Assembly: GCF_001005315.1 (NCBI RefSeq)
Contig: NZ_LBMG01000005.1
Location: forward strand, 62,001 to 126,000
Direction of reading: 5' to 3'
DNA: 64,000 nucleotides
Source: Kordia jejudonensis
GTDB lineage: Bacteria > Bacteroidota > Bacteroidia > Flavobacteriales > Flavobacteriaceae
The notes beneath the pieces are model-generated. The model did no database searches and had not been told where the DNA came from. It was given only the letters and a program-made list of their open reading frames with translations. This document shows positions 45,566 through 54,115 of this stretch, in pieces; the stretch's first letter is position 1; each line of letters starts with the position of its first letter. A program made the position numbers and the translations under genes.

Positions 45566-48186
45566 TGGAAGAAAATAACGAATTACATGCTGAAAATCAG
45601 CAACAAGAAAACAATTCGCAAGATACCATAACCAAAGTTACAGGCATGTACAAGGATTGGTTTTTGGATTATGCCTCGTATGTAATTTTAGAAAGAGCAG
45701 TTCCGGCTATTGAAGATGGTTTTAAACCAGTGCAACGCCGTATCATGCACTCAATGAAGGATTTAGATGATGGGCGTTACAATAAAGTAGCCAATATTGT
45801 TGGACATACGATGCAATATCATCCACACGGAGATGCCAGTATTGCCGATGCCATGGTTCAAATTGGTCAAAAAGATTTACTCATTGACACACAAGGAAAC
45901 TGGGGAAACATTCTCACGGGCGACAGAGCTGCAGCTTCACGTTATATTGAAGCACGTTTGTCTAAATTTGCGTTAGATGTCGTTTTCAGTCCAAAAATTA
46001 CAGATTGGCAACTGTCATACGATGGTCGTAAAAACGAACCTGTCAATCTTCCTGTAAAATTTCCAATGTTGTTAGCGCAAGGTGCGGAAGGAATTGCGGT
46101 TGGTTTATCGACTAAAATATTACCACACAATTTTCTCGAACTTATTGATGCTTCCATCAAACATTTGCAAGGAAAACGATTTACCATCTTGCCAGATTTC
46201 CCAACTTCGGGAATTATGGATGCCAGCAATTACAATGATGGTTTACGCGGTGGAAAAGTACGCGTTCGTGCAAAAATTTCACAACAGGATAAAAATACCT
46301 TGGTCATTACTGAAATTCCTTTCGGAACGAATACAACTTCATTAATTGAATCGATTCTGAAAGCAAATGACAAAGGGAAAATCAAGATTAAAAAGATTGA
46401 AGATAACACGGCGGCAGATGTTGAAATTTTAGTGCATTTGCCAAACAATATTTCGCCAGATAAAACCATTGACGCGTTGTATGCATTTACGAATTGTGAA
46501 AGCTCAATTTCGCCATTAGGTTGTATTATTTATGATAACAAACCTTTATTCATAGGTGTTTCTGAAATGTTGCGTCGTTCTACAGATCATACCGTAGAAT
46601 TGTTAAAAGCGGAATTGGAAATTCAATTGGCAGAACTGCAAGAACAATGGCATTTTGCGTCGTTAGAGCGAATTTTCATTGAAAACAGAATCTATCGTGA
46701 AATAGAAGAAGAAGAAACTTGGGAAGGTGTTATCAATGCGATTGATGAAGGTTTAAAACCACATATAACACATTTAAAACGCGCGGTAACCGTTGAAGAT
46801 ATTACACGTTTGACGGAAATTCGAATCAAGCGTATTTCAAAATTTGACATTGACAAAGCACAACAAAAAATTGATGCGTTAGAAGAAACTATCGCAGAAG
46901 TAAGACATCATTTGGAAAACCTTATCACGTTTGCTATTGATTATTTTACACGTTTAAAAAAGCAATACGGAGAAGGAAAAGAGCGTAAAACTGAAATCAG
47001 AATTTTTGATGATGTTGATGCGAGAAAAGTAGTGATTCGAAACACAAAACTCTATGTAAATAGGGAAGAAGGTTTTGTTGGAACATCATTGAAAAAAGAC
47101 GAATATGTTGCCGATTGCGCGGATATTGATGACATTATCGTGTTTACACGCGACGGAAAAATGCAAGTGACACGTGTTGATGCAAAAACCTTTATTGGCA
47201 AAAACATCATTCATGTTGCCATTTTTAAGAAAAAAGACAAACGCACCATTTACAACATGATTTATCGTGATGGAAAAGGTGGCGCAAGTTACATAAAACG
47301 TTTTGCAATTACAGGAGTTACACGTGACAAAGCGTACGATTTAACACAAGGAAAAAGTGGTTCTATGGTAACGTATTTTTCAGCAAATCCAAATGGAGAA
47401 GCCGAAATCGTTACGATATTATTACGTCAAGCAGGAAGTATCAAAAAGTTGAAGTGGGATATTGATTTTGCAGATTTATCGATCAAAGGAAGAGGCGTAA
47501 AAGGAAACATTGTTACAAAATATGCTATCAAACGTATCGAACTCAAAGAAAAAGGAGTTTCTACACTAAAACCACGTAAAATATGGTTTGACGATACTGT
47601 ACAACGTTTGAATGTTGATGGAAGAGGCGAATTGATCGGCGAATTTAGAGGAGAAGATCGTTTGCTCATCATCAATCAAAAAGGAGAGATCAAAACCATT
47701 CTTCCAGAATTGACGGCTCATTTTGATAGTGACATGATTGTGTTGGAAAAATGGAATCCAAAAAAACCAATTTCAGCCATCTATTTTGATGGAGAAAAAG
47801 AACGTTACTATGTAAAACGTTTCTTGGTTGAAAATACGTCTAAAGTAGAATTATTCATTACGGATCATCCAAAATCGCAACTAGAAATTGTGATGACAGA
47901 TTGGCGACCAATGGCAGAAGTGGTTTTCTACAAACAACGTGGAAAAGACCAAAAGCCAAATTTAGAAGTCAATTTGGAAGAATTTATTTCTTTAAAAGGA
48001 ATCAAAGCACTTGGAAATCAACTCACAACAGATAAAGTGCGACAGATAAATACGTTGGAATCTTTACCTTATGAAGAGGAAGAAGAAGTGCCAGCAGAAG
48101 AAATTGAAGTTGTAGACGAAGAAACCGTAAAAGGCAGTGAAAGCGGCGAAAAACCAGCTGATGACGGACAAATAGGATTGTTCTAA
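45565..48186 (+). CDS. parC: DNA topoisomerase IV subunit A (ParC)
   Basis: This is the DNA-cleaving subunit. The 873 residues hold the winged-helix/tower region with VPAIEDGFKPVQRRIMHSM and the catalytic tyrosine Y127 in AAASRYIEARLSKFA. A beta-pinwheel C-terminal domain begins near residue 520 (repeats such as DIDDIIVFTRDGKMQVTRVD and DRLLIINQKGEIKTI). The chain ends in a strongly acidic tail (EEEEEVPAEEIEVVDEETV). The DNA-wrapping GyrA box (QRRGGKG) is not seen, which supports ParC. It is coupled to the small membrane-protein gene by a 1-base overlap. Confidence 0.94.
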   Translation: MEENNELHAENQQQENNSQDTITKVTGMYKDWFLDYASYVILERAVPAIEDGFKPVQRRIMHSMKDLDDGRYNKVANIVGHTMQYHPHGDASIADAMVQIGQKDLLIDTQGNWGNILTGDRAAASRYIEARLSKFALDVVFSPKITDWQLSYDGRKNEPVNLPVKFPMLLAQGAEGIAVGLSTKILPHNFLELIDASIKHLQGKRFTILPDFPTSGIMDASNYNDGLRGGKVRVRAKISQQDKNTLVITEIPFGTNTTSLIESILKANDKGKIKIKKIEDNTAADVEILVHLPNNISPDKTIDALYAFTNCESSISPLGCIIYDNKPLFIGVSEMLRRSTDHTVELLKAELEIQLAELQEQWHFASLERIFIENRIYREIEEEETWEGVINAIDEGLKPHITHLKRAVTVEDITRLTEIRIKRISKFDIDKAQQKIDALEETIAEVRHHLENLITFAIDYFTRLKKQYGEGKERKTEIRIFDDVDARKVVIRNTKLYVNREEGFVGTSLKKDEYVADCADIDDIIVFTRDGKMQVTRVDAKTFIGKNIIHVAIFKKKDKRTIYNMIYRDGKGGASYIKRFAITGVTRDKAYDLTQGKSGSMVTYFSANPNGEAEIVTILLRQAGSIKKLKWDIDFADLSIKGRGVKGNIVTKYAIKRIELKEKGVSTLKPRKIWFDDTVQRLNVDGRGELIGEFRGEDRLLIINQKGEIKTILPELTAHFDSDMIVLEKWNPKKPISAIYFDGEKERYYVKRFLVENTSKVELFITDHPKSQLEIVMTDWRPMAEVVFYKQRGKDQKPNLEVNLEEFISLKGIKALGNQLTTDKVRQINTLESLPYEEEEEVPAEEIEVVDEETVKGSESGEKPADDGQIGLF

Positions 48187-48527
48187 TTGGGTCGCTTCAC
48201 TTCGGCAGGCTCAGTGCAGACGCTTTTGGGTCACTTTACTTGGTTATTTAAACTACTCGAAATGTCACTTTGAGAGGATTTGTAACGCAAATTTGTTTCA
48301 AAAAAGGCTTTGAAATTACAATGTCATTCTAACCTATTTTTAGCGTTATTTTGAGCTTTCTTCATGCTCACATGCATTCATACTTCATTTTTATAAATTT
48401 AAACAACTAATCCGTCAATGCTTATAGGGATTGACAATTTTAATGATTTTTAGCTTTAAATTCATAACTCTTAAAGGCGTTATCCGAAAAGCTTCAATAG
48501 AGTAGGAATCATCAAAAAACAAATAGT
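48187..48527. other. Intergenic region with dispersed repeat fragment
   Basis: This 341-base gap lies between parC and the small peptide gene. Near its left end, CTTCACTTCGGCAGGCTCAG (48195-48214) resembles a sequence type that, from general knowledge, is scattered through intergenic DNA of flavobacteria. CTCGAAATGTCACTTTGAG follows near 48257. The right half carries the promoter listed separately. No gene is supported in it. Confidence 0.5.
48431..48458 (+). promoter_or_regulatory. Promoter of the double-glycine peptide gene
   Basis: TTGACA at 48431 and TAGCTTTA at 48451-48458 (one mismatch to TAnnTTTG), with 17 bases between TTG and the minus 7 box. The predicted leader is about 60 bases. 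Confidence 0.5.
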
Positions 48528-48689
48528 ATGTTAAAAAAAATCGTAAACGTAGAAAATGCACAAACATTAACGAAAGAAGCACAAGCGAAAATTAATGGAG
48601 GAATACAAATTTATTGCAACAGAGATTCTGATTGTCCGCCAAATTGGGCATGTAGTGGCGCAGGTTTTTGTTGCCCAAATCATTATTAA
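48528..48689 (+). CDS. Double-glycine leader, cysteine-rich bacteriocin-like peptide
   Basis: The 53-residue precursor consists of a charged leader, MLKKIVNVENAQTLTKEAQA then KINGG (GG at 24-25), and a 28-residue core. The core begins IQIYC and has five cysteines at 30, 36, 42, 48 and 49, an exactly regular C-x5-C-x5-C-x5-CC pattern. The leader style (basic start, TLTKEAQ, K-I-N-G-G) is that of peptides cleaved and exported by C39-peptidase ABC transporters or matured by modifying enzymes. The core has CPPNWAC and GFCCPN, like disulfide-stabilised miniproteins. Only one serine and no threonine are in the core, so a lanthipeptide is less likely. It is a single-gene unit with promoter and terminator; no transporter or modifying enzyme is adjacent. 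Function (antimicrobial, signal or other) is inferred. Confidence 0.75.
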   Translation: MLKKIVNVENAQTLTKEAQAKINGGIQIYCNRDSDCPPNWACSGAGFCCPNHY

Positions 48690-48713
48690 AAATTTAAGTT
48701 TTAGGGAAACAAT

Positions 48714-48748
48714 AAAGACGTCAATTCATAAGTTGAGTTGGCGTTTTT
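48714..48748 (+). terminator. Terminator of the peptide gene
   Basis: Fourteen-pair stem with three G-U wobbles (arms 48714-48727 and 48735-48748), seven-base loop and T run. It overlaps the last codon of the convergent gene, so it can act both ways. Confidence 0.65.
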
Positions 48749-49526
48749 ACGGAATTAGCCAATGTCCGTGAAAAGCTGTTTCAAATATTGCAAATGCTGA
48801 CAACCATTTTTCTTCGTCTACCGTTGGTTCTATATTTTTTGAAAGTGTAATAATTGGCGTTCCAAATTCTAATTCATCAAATAGTATATCTACTGAATGT
48901 CCGTAGTCGATATCATCATAATTTGGTACAACATTTATGGTTGCTAATTCTCTATCATTTATTACCAAAGGAAAGAGACCTTCGCCTAAACGATGTTTTA
49001 CTTTTTTGAAAATTTCAATCTCAAAAGAAGCTTTTATAGGATGTTTTGCTTTTCCAATACGTTGATTATTATGATCATAAATAATGCCTTCTTTGTCAAA
49101 TCGTCCTAAAAGCTTCCCATCACAATAAAATGTAGCTTCTAATCCTGTGAATTCATAGTAAAACTCACGTTTTTTACTCATGGCATACATATGACCTTTG
49201 GTGTCAAAACCGCGTTCTATGCGCTCAAATGCAACAATTGGTTTGCGTTTTTCATTCAAAATAACTCCAGAAAGCTTCGCATACGTAACCGATTTTACAT
49301 AATTAAACGACATTGCATCAGTGATTTCAGCATATAATGGAGACGTATGCGTGCTGAGTGTTTTTCTTTTTTTGATGACATTATTGAAGAGTTTCTTTTT
49401 TTCTTTCGCTATATAGGCTTCAGATTTCGGTTCTGTAGATTTTTTAATGATGAAAGCGATCAATACCACAAATCCGCCGACCACTATAATTCCGAAAATA
49501 ATAAAAATGATAAAAAATGTCCCCAT
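48747..49526 (-). CDS. Membrane-anchored protein, unknown
   Basis: The 259-residue protein has one very hydrophobic N-terminal helix (residues ~3-29, ending at IAFIIKKSTEPKS) and a soluble domain of about 220 residues. The domain is beta-rich and includes YYEFTGLEATFYCDGKLLGR and YDHNNQRIGKAKHPIKASFE, reminiscent of tubby-like or LURP-type barrels, though I cannot assign a family. It would be anchored in the inner membrane. It stands alone, convergent with the small peptide gene across a shared terminator. Confidence 0.6.
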   Translation of the reverse strand: MGTFFIIFIIFGIIVVGGFVVLIAFIIKKSTEPKSEAYIAKEKKKLFNNVIKKRKTLSTHTSPLYAEITDAMSFNYVKSVTYAKLSGVILNEKRKPIVAFERIERGFDTKGHMYAMSKKREFYYEFTGLEATFYCDGKLLGRFDKEGIIYDHNNQRIGKAKHPIKASFEIEIFKKVKHRLGEGLFPLVINDRELATINVVPNYDDIDYGHSVDILFDELEFGTPIITLSKNIEPTVDEEKWLSAFAIFETAFHGHWLIP

Positions 49527-49610
49527 GTAGTTATGTATTGATTTTGTAATTATGTGTCATTCCCATGGAAAATAGGAATTCAAAAATACAAAAACTATAC
49601 GTTTATTGAT

Positions 49611-50474
49611 TTAAAAAATATGCTTTAAGAAACCTTTTTTATTTTCATCAATTTTACGTAAAATAGCTTCTTCTTCAAACTTGTATAGTATAATTGAAGT
49701 TGGGTTTCCTAGTAAATCAATCTCTGAATTATCATGTGCGTCAATTTGAATCTTTTCTGTTGCGTTAATGCTTACTTTGGCTTGTTCGGTAGTAGTGACG
49801 CTAATTTCTTTTGATTTGAATAATGGAGCAATAAATTCGCCTTTTTCTTTTGCTTCTAAAAACAAACTATCGGTTTGACCTTCTACGTTAACATCTGCAA
49901 ATTCTACTTGTGAAGTAACTTTTGTAGCGTTTACTTTTGCTTTTACGCTTGCATCTTCAAAAGCAGTTAAAATCAATTCGTTGGTATCAATTTCGTAACG
50001 TCCTTTAGTTTTTCCGTAACTATTAATCGCTAATGAATCTGATTTCAATTTCAGTTTTAATTCAGCATTTCCCATAGCATTGATTTCAGCATTATTGATT
50101 GTTAAGGTTGTTAACGACTTCAATTCAGCATCATTTTCAACATGAATACGTTTTAGATCTTCACTAATAGTAACAAATATTTCAAGTTTTTTACTGCTTC
50201 TAATTTCTTTCGTTGTTGCAATACGAAGCGTTTCATTTACAACTTCAACAGTGAATACTTCATGTAAATTTTCATCTGCATTGATTTCGACTTGCGATGT
50301 TGTTCCGTTAATGAGAATAATTTCTAAGTCTTCTTTAATTTCAAGCGTAGTAAACGCATCTAATTCATAAATGACGGTTGTTACTTCACGATTTCCTTTG
50401 ATTTTTTCTTTTTTCTGTGCGAATGAAAAACCTATTGAAAATAGGAGTATTGTTGTGATGAGTTGTTTTTTCAT
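49611..50474 (-). CDS. GIN domain (DUF2807) secreted protein
   Basis: The protein has about 287 residues from the ATG at 50474, which gives a clean signal peptide (MKKQLITTILLFSIGFSFAQ). The frame extends upstream to 50549 without a signal-like start. The mature part is a repetitive right-handed beta-helix of the GIN/DUF2807 type: ELDAFTTLEIKEDLEIILIN, INNAEINAMGNAELKLKLKS, ADVNVEGQTDSLFLEAKE. Such proteins are exported and are thought to be adhesin-like head domains; that is family knowledge only. No membrane anchor or sorting domain is seen. Confidence 0.78.
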   Translation of the reverse strand: MKKQLITTILLFSIGFSFAQKKEKIKGNREVTTVIYELDAFTTLEIKEDLEIILINGTTSQVEINADENLHEVFTVEVVNETLRIATTKEIRSSKKLEIFVTISEDLKRIHVENDAELKSLTTLTINNAEINAMGNAELKLKLKSDSLAINSYGKTKGRYEIDTNELILTAFEDASVKAKVNATKVTSQVEFADVNVEGQTDSLFLEAKEKGEFIAPLFKSKEISVTTTEQAKVSINATEKIQIDAHDNSEIDLLGNPTSIILYKFEEEAILRKIDENKKGFLKHIF

Positions 50475-50594
50475 GGTATCCATATTTGATGCTGTAAAAA
50501 TAGTATTTCGATTTTGCTTAGCGCAAATCGTTGCTAACTTTTTAACCAAAAGTGTACCAAGTGTTGCTTTTTTTGGATGAAAAGTGTGAAGTAC

Positions 50595-51035
50595 TTATAA
50601 AAATCGAGCTCTTTCTTCAGGAGTTGGCATTCGACAGGTATTTTTTTCGCCAAACCATTTGTAACGGTATTTTGCAATGATGTTATAAACGCCATCACGA
50701 AGAAATTTTGGCAGTATTACGAAAATTTGCATCAAACTCCAAACGCCACCAAATTCTTTCATAATTTTTAAAGCTGCAGTCGATTTGTGATAATAAGCAA
50801 CGCCAGGTTCGTATAAAATGACGGAATCTAATTTTGAAGCATCAAGTTGTAAGTGTTCTTGTATTGCGATGCCGATTTCTGATTGTAACGATGCAAAACG
50901 AAAAACATCCTTTTTGTCTTTTGAAATAATTTTATCCACAAAACCGTTGCAAAGATTGCAAACGCCATCAAATAGTACAATTTTTTTATCTTTTGGTAAG
51001 GAATCAATCATTTTAACTTCTTTTTCAGTAATCAT
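50595..51035 (-). CDS. DCC-family thiol-disulfide oxidoreductase-like protein (DUF393)
   Basis: The 146-residue protein carries the family hallmark KIVLFDGVCNLCNGFVDKII (D-G-x-C-x2-C). RFASLQSEIG, DSVILYEPGVAYYHKSTAAL and the basic C-terminal KYRYKWFGEK complete the DCC pattern. The two cysteines form a thioredoxin-like redox centre. The partner is unknown. About 190 bases, including a G-rich heptamer array, separate it from the M23 gene upstream. Confidence 0.85.
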   Translation of the reverse strand: MITEKEVKMIDSLPKDKKIVLFDGVCNLCNGFVDKIISKDKKDVFRFASLQSEIGIAIQEHLQLDASKLDSVILYEPGVAYYHKSTAALKIMKEFGGVWSLMQIFVILPKFLRDGVYNIIAKYRYKWFGEKNTCRMPTPEERARFL

Positions 51036-51103
51036 ACAAAGATACGACTTTGTGAAATTTTAAATTGTAAATGAGGAATTTTTTAAATGAACAATATGTT
51101 GGA

Positions 51104-51170
51104 TTTGGGTTTTGGGTCTTTGGTCTTTGGAATTGGATTTTGGGTTTTGGGAGTTTGGGTGTTTGGTTTG
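51104..51170. repeat. TTTTGGG heptamer array (inverse orientation)
   Basis: This is a degenerate array of TTTGGGT/CTTTGGT units, the reverse complement of the CCCAARA arrays at 31-83 and 37470-37538. Five GGG runs and several GG runs are on the + strand. It lies between the M23 gene and the DCC gene, upstream of the latter. Confidence 0.8.
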
Positions 51171-51227
51171 TATATCTTTTGATATTGGTAAATTAGCGAA
51201 ACTCAATGCTAAAACTTAAATGATTAA

Positions 51228-51743
51228 CTAATATCCTGACGCTTTTAATTGTTCAATAGGATTCAAGTAAAACATCTTTTTCCAACCTTGTCTGTCGCTA
51301 TCAATTTTCCAAGGATACGGAATAATGGTTGCAATTGCATAATGTACGTGTGGCGATTTACCTTTTGCATTTCCAGAATTACCAACTGTACCAATTTTTT
51401 CATCTCTGCTTACATACGATAGGGAAGAAGTTGTAATGGTATCCAAATGTGCATAATAGTGTAATTTCCATTTTGGACCTAAAACAACTACTACGTTTCC
51501 GCCAATTTCGATCGTTCCAGTATATAACACAATTCCTGCTGTAGAAGTATTGAGTTGTGTTCCTTTCTTAGCAAAAATATCGACACCTTTATGGGTTACT
51601 GATTTTCCCCAAGGATAATACCAAAATGATTGTTGATTGTAATCTTTTGAAGTTCCTCCTTGAACTGGCATGCTGAAATTCTCAGGAATTAGATATCCTA
51701 TTGTGATAATTATTAGAATTGTATACCCAATTTTTCTTTTCAT
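51228..51743 (-). CDS. M23-family (LytM-type) peptidase
   Basis: The 171-residue protein has an N-terminal signal anchor (MKRKIGYTILIIITIGYLIP) and a peptidoglycan-endopeptidase domain with all zinc ligands: H-x3-D in THKGVDIFAKKG and H-x-H in SPHVHYAIATI. GNVVVVLGPKWKLHYYAHLD completes the fold. It is small for the family, with no LysM or coiled-coil region, so it is probably a minimal inner-membrane-anchored cell-wall hydrolase. The gap to mutS2 (51744-51848) holds degenerate AACAAC-type repeats. Confidence 0.85.
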   Translation of the reverse strand: MKRKIGYTILIIITIGYLIPENFSMPVQGGTSKDYNQQSFWYYPWGKSVTHKGVDIFAKKGTQLNTSTAGIVLYTGTIEIGGNVVVVLGPKWKLHYYAHLDTITTSSLSYVSRDEKIGTVGNSGNAKGKSPHVHYAIATIIPYPWKIDSDRQGWKKMFYLNPIEQLKASGY

Positions 51744-51848
51744 ACATTAGTGAGAACGAAATATGAAATGAAAAAGTATGTTCTTCCTGCAATCAACAAC
51801 TCAACAAATGAACAACTTAACAAAAGAACAACCCAACACCAAACACAC

Positions 51849-54020
51849 CTATTTTTTCGCTTGTACCAATTCCAACTGATCTACAGAAATACTAGTGGTA
51901 AACAATCCGTAATTCACTGTTGCTTTGCCTTTTTCCAAGCTATCAATGGTTCCTACAGCTTTTCCATCATGCATGCGAACGCGATCGCCAACTTTTAAGA
52001 TCGGTTTAGGCTTTTGCGCTTCTTTTTTGGCTGCTTTTTTCTTTTCAACTTTCTTTTCTTCACGAATGACAGCCACTTTCTGAATGACTTCTTTTTTCGC
52101 TTCTTTCTGTTTTTCTTTCTGTACTTTCTTTTCTTTTACAGATTGCTTTTTCCGTTTGGAATTTTCCGTTTCTACAATACGTAAAAACTCAGAAATTAAC
52201 GGACGCTTCTTTTGGTTGTCAAAATAACGATCTGCAATTTCGTTAATTTTATTCCCTAAATGAATCATACGCTTGTCATGATCGTACAATTGTTGGTAGC
52301 TTTCCAACTTCGATTTCATTTTGGTATTCAACGTTTCCAAACGATCGTTTTCTTCACGCGCTTTTATTTCTTCCTCACGTAGCGCTTTGGAAGTTTTCTC
52401 CATTGCACTTCGTTCTTTCTGTAATTTTGCAATTGTAGCATCAAAACGAACTTTCCCGCGTTCAATTTTCTTTTTGGCTTTGTTGATTAAACTGTACGGA
52501 ATTCCATTTTTCTGCGCTACTTCAAACGTAAATGAACTTCCTGCTTGTCCTAATGCCAATTGGTAAATAGGTTGTAATGTTTTACGATCAAACATCATAT
52601 TCGCATTCGTCGCATGCGGCAATTCGTTCGCTAATAATTTTAGATTTGAATAGTGTGTGGTAATGATTCCAAATGCTTCACGTTCGTAAAATACTTCTAA
52701 GAATGTTTCTGCCAACGCGCCACCTAATTCTGGATCACTTCCGGTACCAAATTCATCTATTAAAAATAGTGTTTGATTGTTACATTTCTTTAAGAAATAA
52801 TTCATCTGTTTTAGACGGTAACTATACGTACTTAAATGATTTTCAATTGATTGTCCGTCACCAATATCTGTTAGAATACGTTCAAATAAACACATTTTAC
52901 TGCGTTCGTGAACAGGAACTAACATTCCGCTTTGCAACATTAATTGCAATAAGCCAATGGTTTTCAACGTGATACTTTTTCCACCAGCATTTGGTCCAGA
53001 AATAACAATGATTCTGTTGTCCTGACTGAGTTCAATAGTTTGCGGATAGGTTTTTTCGTTTCGTTCTTTGTTGGTTAAATAGAGTAGTGGATGATATGCA
53101 TCTTTTAGGAATAGTTCGCGATTTTCTGAGATTTCAGGCAAAATGGCATTCATAGAATCCGCATATTTTGCTTTTGCGTAACTCACATCTAAATCACTCA
53201 AAAAATGTTGGTATTCTTCCAAAAGTGGAGCAAATGGACGTACAAAATCTGTCAGTTCTTTTAAAATACGCGTCACTTCTTCTTTTTCTTCGTATTCTAA
53301 GTTTGACAATTCTCGTGAGTATCGCAGTGTAATTTCGGGTTCGATATATACAATACTTCCTGTTTTAGAATTGCCCATAATTGCACCTTTCACTTTACGA
53401 CGATGCATGGCTTTTACCGCTAAAACTCTACGATTGTCCACAACCGTTTCACGAATTTCATCTAAGTAATCTGCTTGATTGTATCTGCTTAACGCGGAAG
53501 AGAAACTTTGATTTATTTTCCCCCGAATGCTTAAAATTCCACGTCGAATTCGTGCCAATTCTGGCGAAGCAGTATCTTTTACTTCTCCAAAACGATTGAT
53601 TACATTGTCAATTTCAGTAATGAGTACTTTTGTAAATTCAATTTGCTCCGAACGCGATTGCAACGTTGGATAGTATTCTTTAAATTTCTTGAAAAACTTA
53701 ATTAGTAGATTCGTAGCACTTGAAATTGCTGAAATTTTTCGAAAACCTATGATTTCTAAAAAACTATTCTCAATAGCTAAGAGTTTAATTTCTAGTGAAA
53801 TACCTTCAAAACCATGATTAGGAATCACGTTTTCGTTTTCAAAAGACGCTAAATATTCATTGACATATGCCAAATGCGTACGCAATATTTCCTTATCCTT
53901 AAAAGGTTCTGTATTGTTAATTTTTTGCTTTCCGTAAGTCGTAACAGCATGTTCTGAAACTTGTTGTAAAACCGTTTCAAATTCTAAGTCGTCTAATGTT
54001 TTGGAATGTATTTTAATCAT
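51849..54020 (-). CDS. mutS2: MutS2-family protein lacking the Smr domain
   Basis: The 723-residue protein has a MutS2-type core: lever/clamp helices with MHRRKVKGAIMGNSKTGSIV, and Walker A VISGPNAGGKSITLKTIGLL near residue 345. NHLSTYSYRLKQMNYFL, Walker B LFLIDEFGTGSDPELGGALA and ITTHYSNLKLLA follow. Then comes a long coiled-coil and a lysine-rich low-complexity stretch (~615-670). It ends in a KOW-like beta region (KVGDRVRMHDGKAVGTIDSL) and stops there; canonical MutS2 continues with an Smr nuclease domain. It lacks the mismatch-reading domain of MutS1. A role in ribosome rescue or recombination suppression is family knowledge. Confidence 0.88.
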   Translation of the reverse strand: MIKIHSKTLDDLEFETVLQQVSEHAVTTYGKQKINNTEPFKDKEILRTHLAYVNEYLASFENENVIPNHGFEGISLEIKLLAIENSFLEIIGFRKISAISSATNLLIKFFKKFKEYYPTLQSRSEQIEFTKVLITEIDNVINRFGEVKDTASPELARIRRGILSIRGKINQSFSSALSRYNQADYLDEIRETVVDNRRVLAVKAMHRRKVKGAIMGNSKTGSIVYIEPEITLRYSRELSNLEYEEKEEVTRILKELTDFVRPFAPLLEEYQHFLSDLDVSYAKAKYADSMNAILPEISENRELFLKDAYHPLLYLTNKERNEKTYPQTIELSQDNRIIVISGPNAGGKSITLKTIGLLQLMLQSGMLVPVHERSKMCLFERILTDIGDGQSIENHLSTYSYRLKQMNYFLKKCNNQTLFLIDEFGTGSDPELGGALAETFLEVFYEREAFGIITTHYSNLKLLANELPHATNANMMFDRKTLQPIYQLALGQAGSSFTFEVAQKNGIPYSLINKAKKKIERGKVRFDATIAKLQKERSAMEKTSKALREEEIKAREENDRLETLNTKMKSKLESYQQLYDHDKRMIHLGNKINEIADRYFDNQKKRPLISEFLRIVETENSKRKKQSVKEKKVQKEKQKEAKKEVIQKVAVIREEKKVEKKKAAKKEAQKPKPILKVGDRVRMHDGKAVGTIDSLEKGKATVNYGLFTTSISVDQLELVQAKK

Positions 54021-54115
54021 TGTAAATTTGAGCTAATTTAAATCTCTGCAATAGCGCGGATTTTTAGCCGATTGCAAAGGTACTTATTTATCTATTGATT
54101 TTGAAATAGAATTCT

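Noticed and set aside
48528-48689. Reading the cysteine-rich peptide as a lanthipeptide precursor
   Set aside because: The core has one Ser and no Thr, too few for lanthionine rings with five cysteines, and no lanthionine synthetase is nearby.
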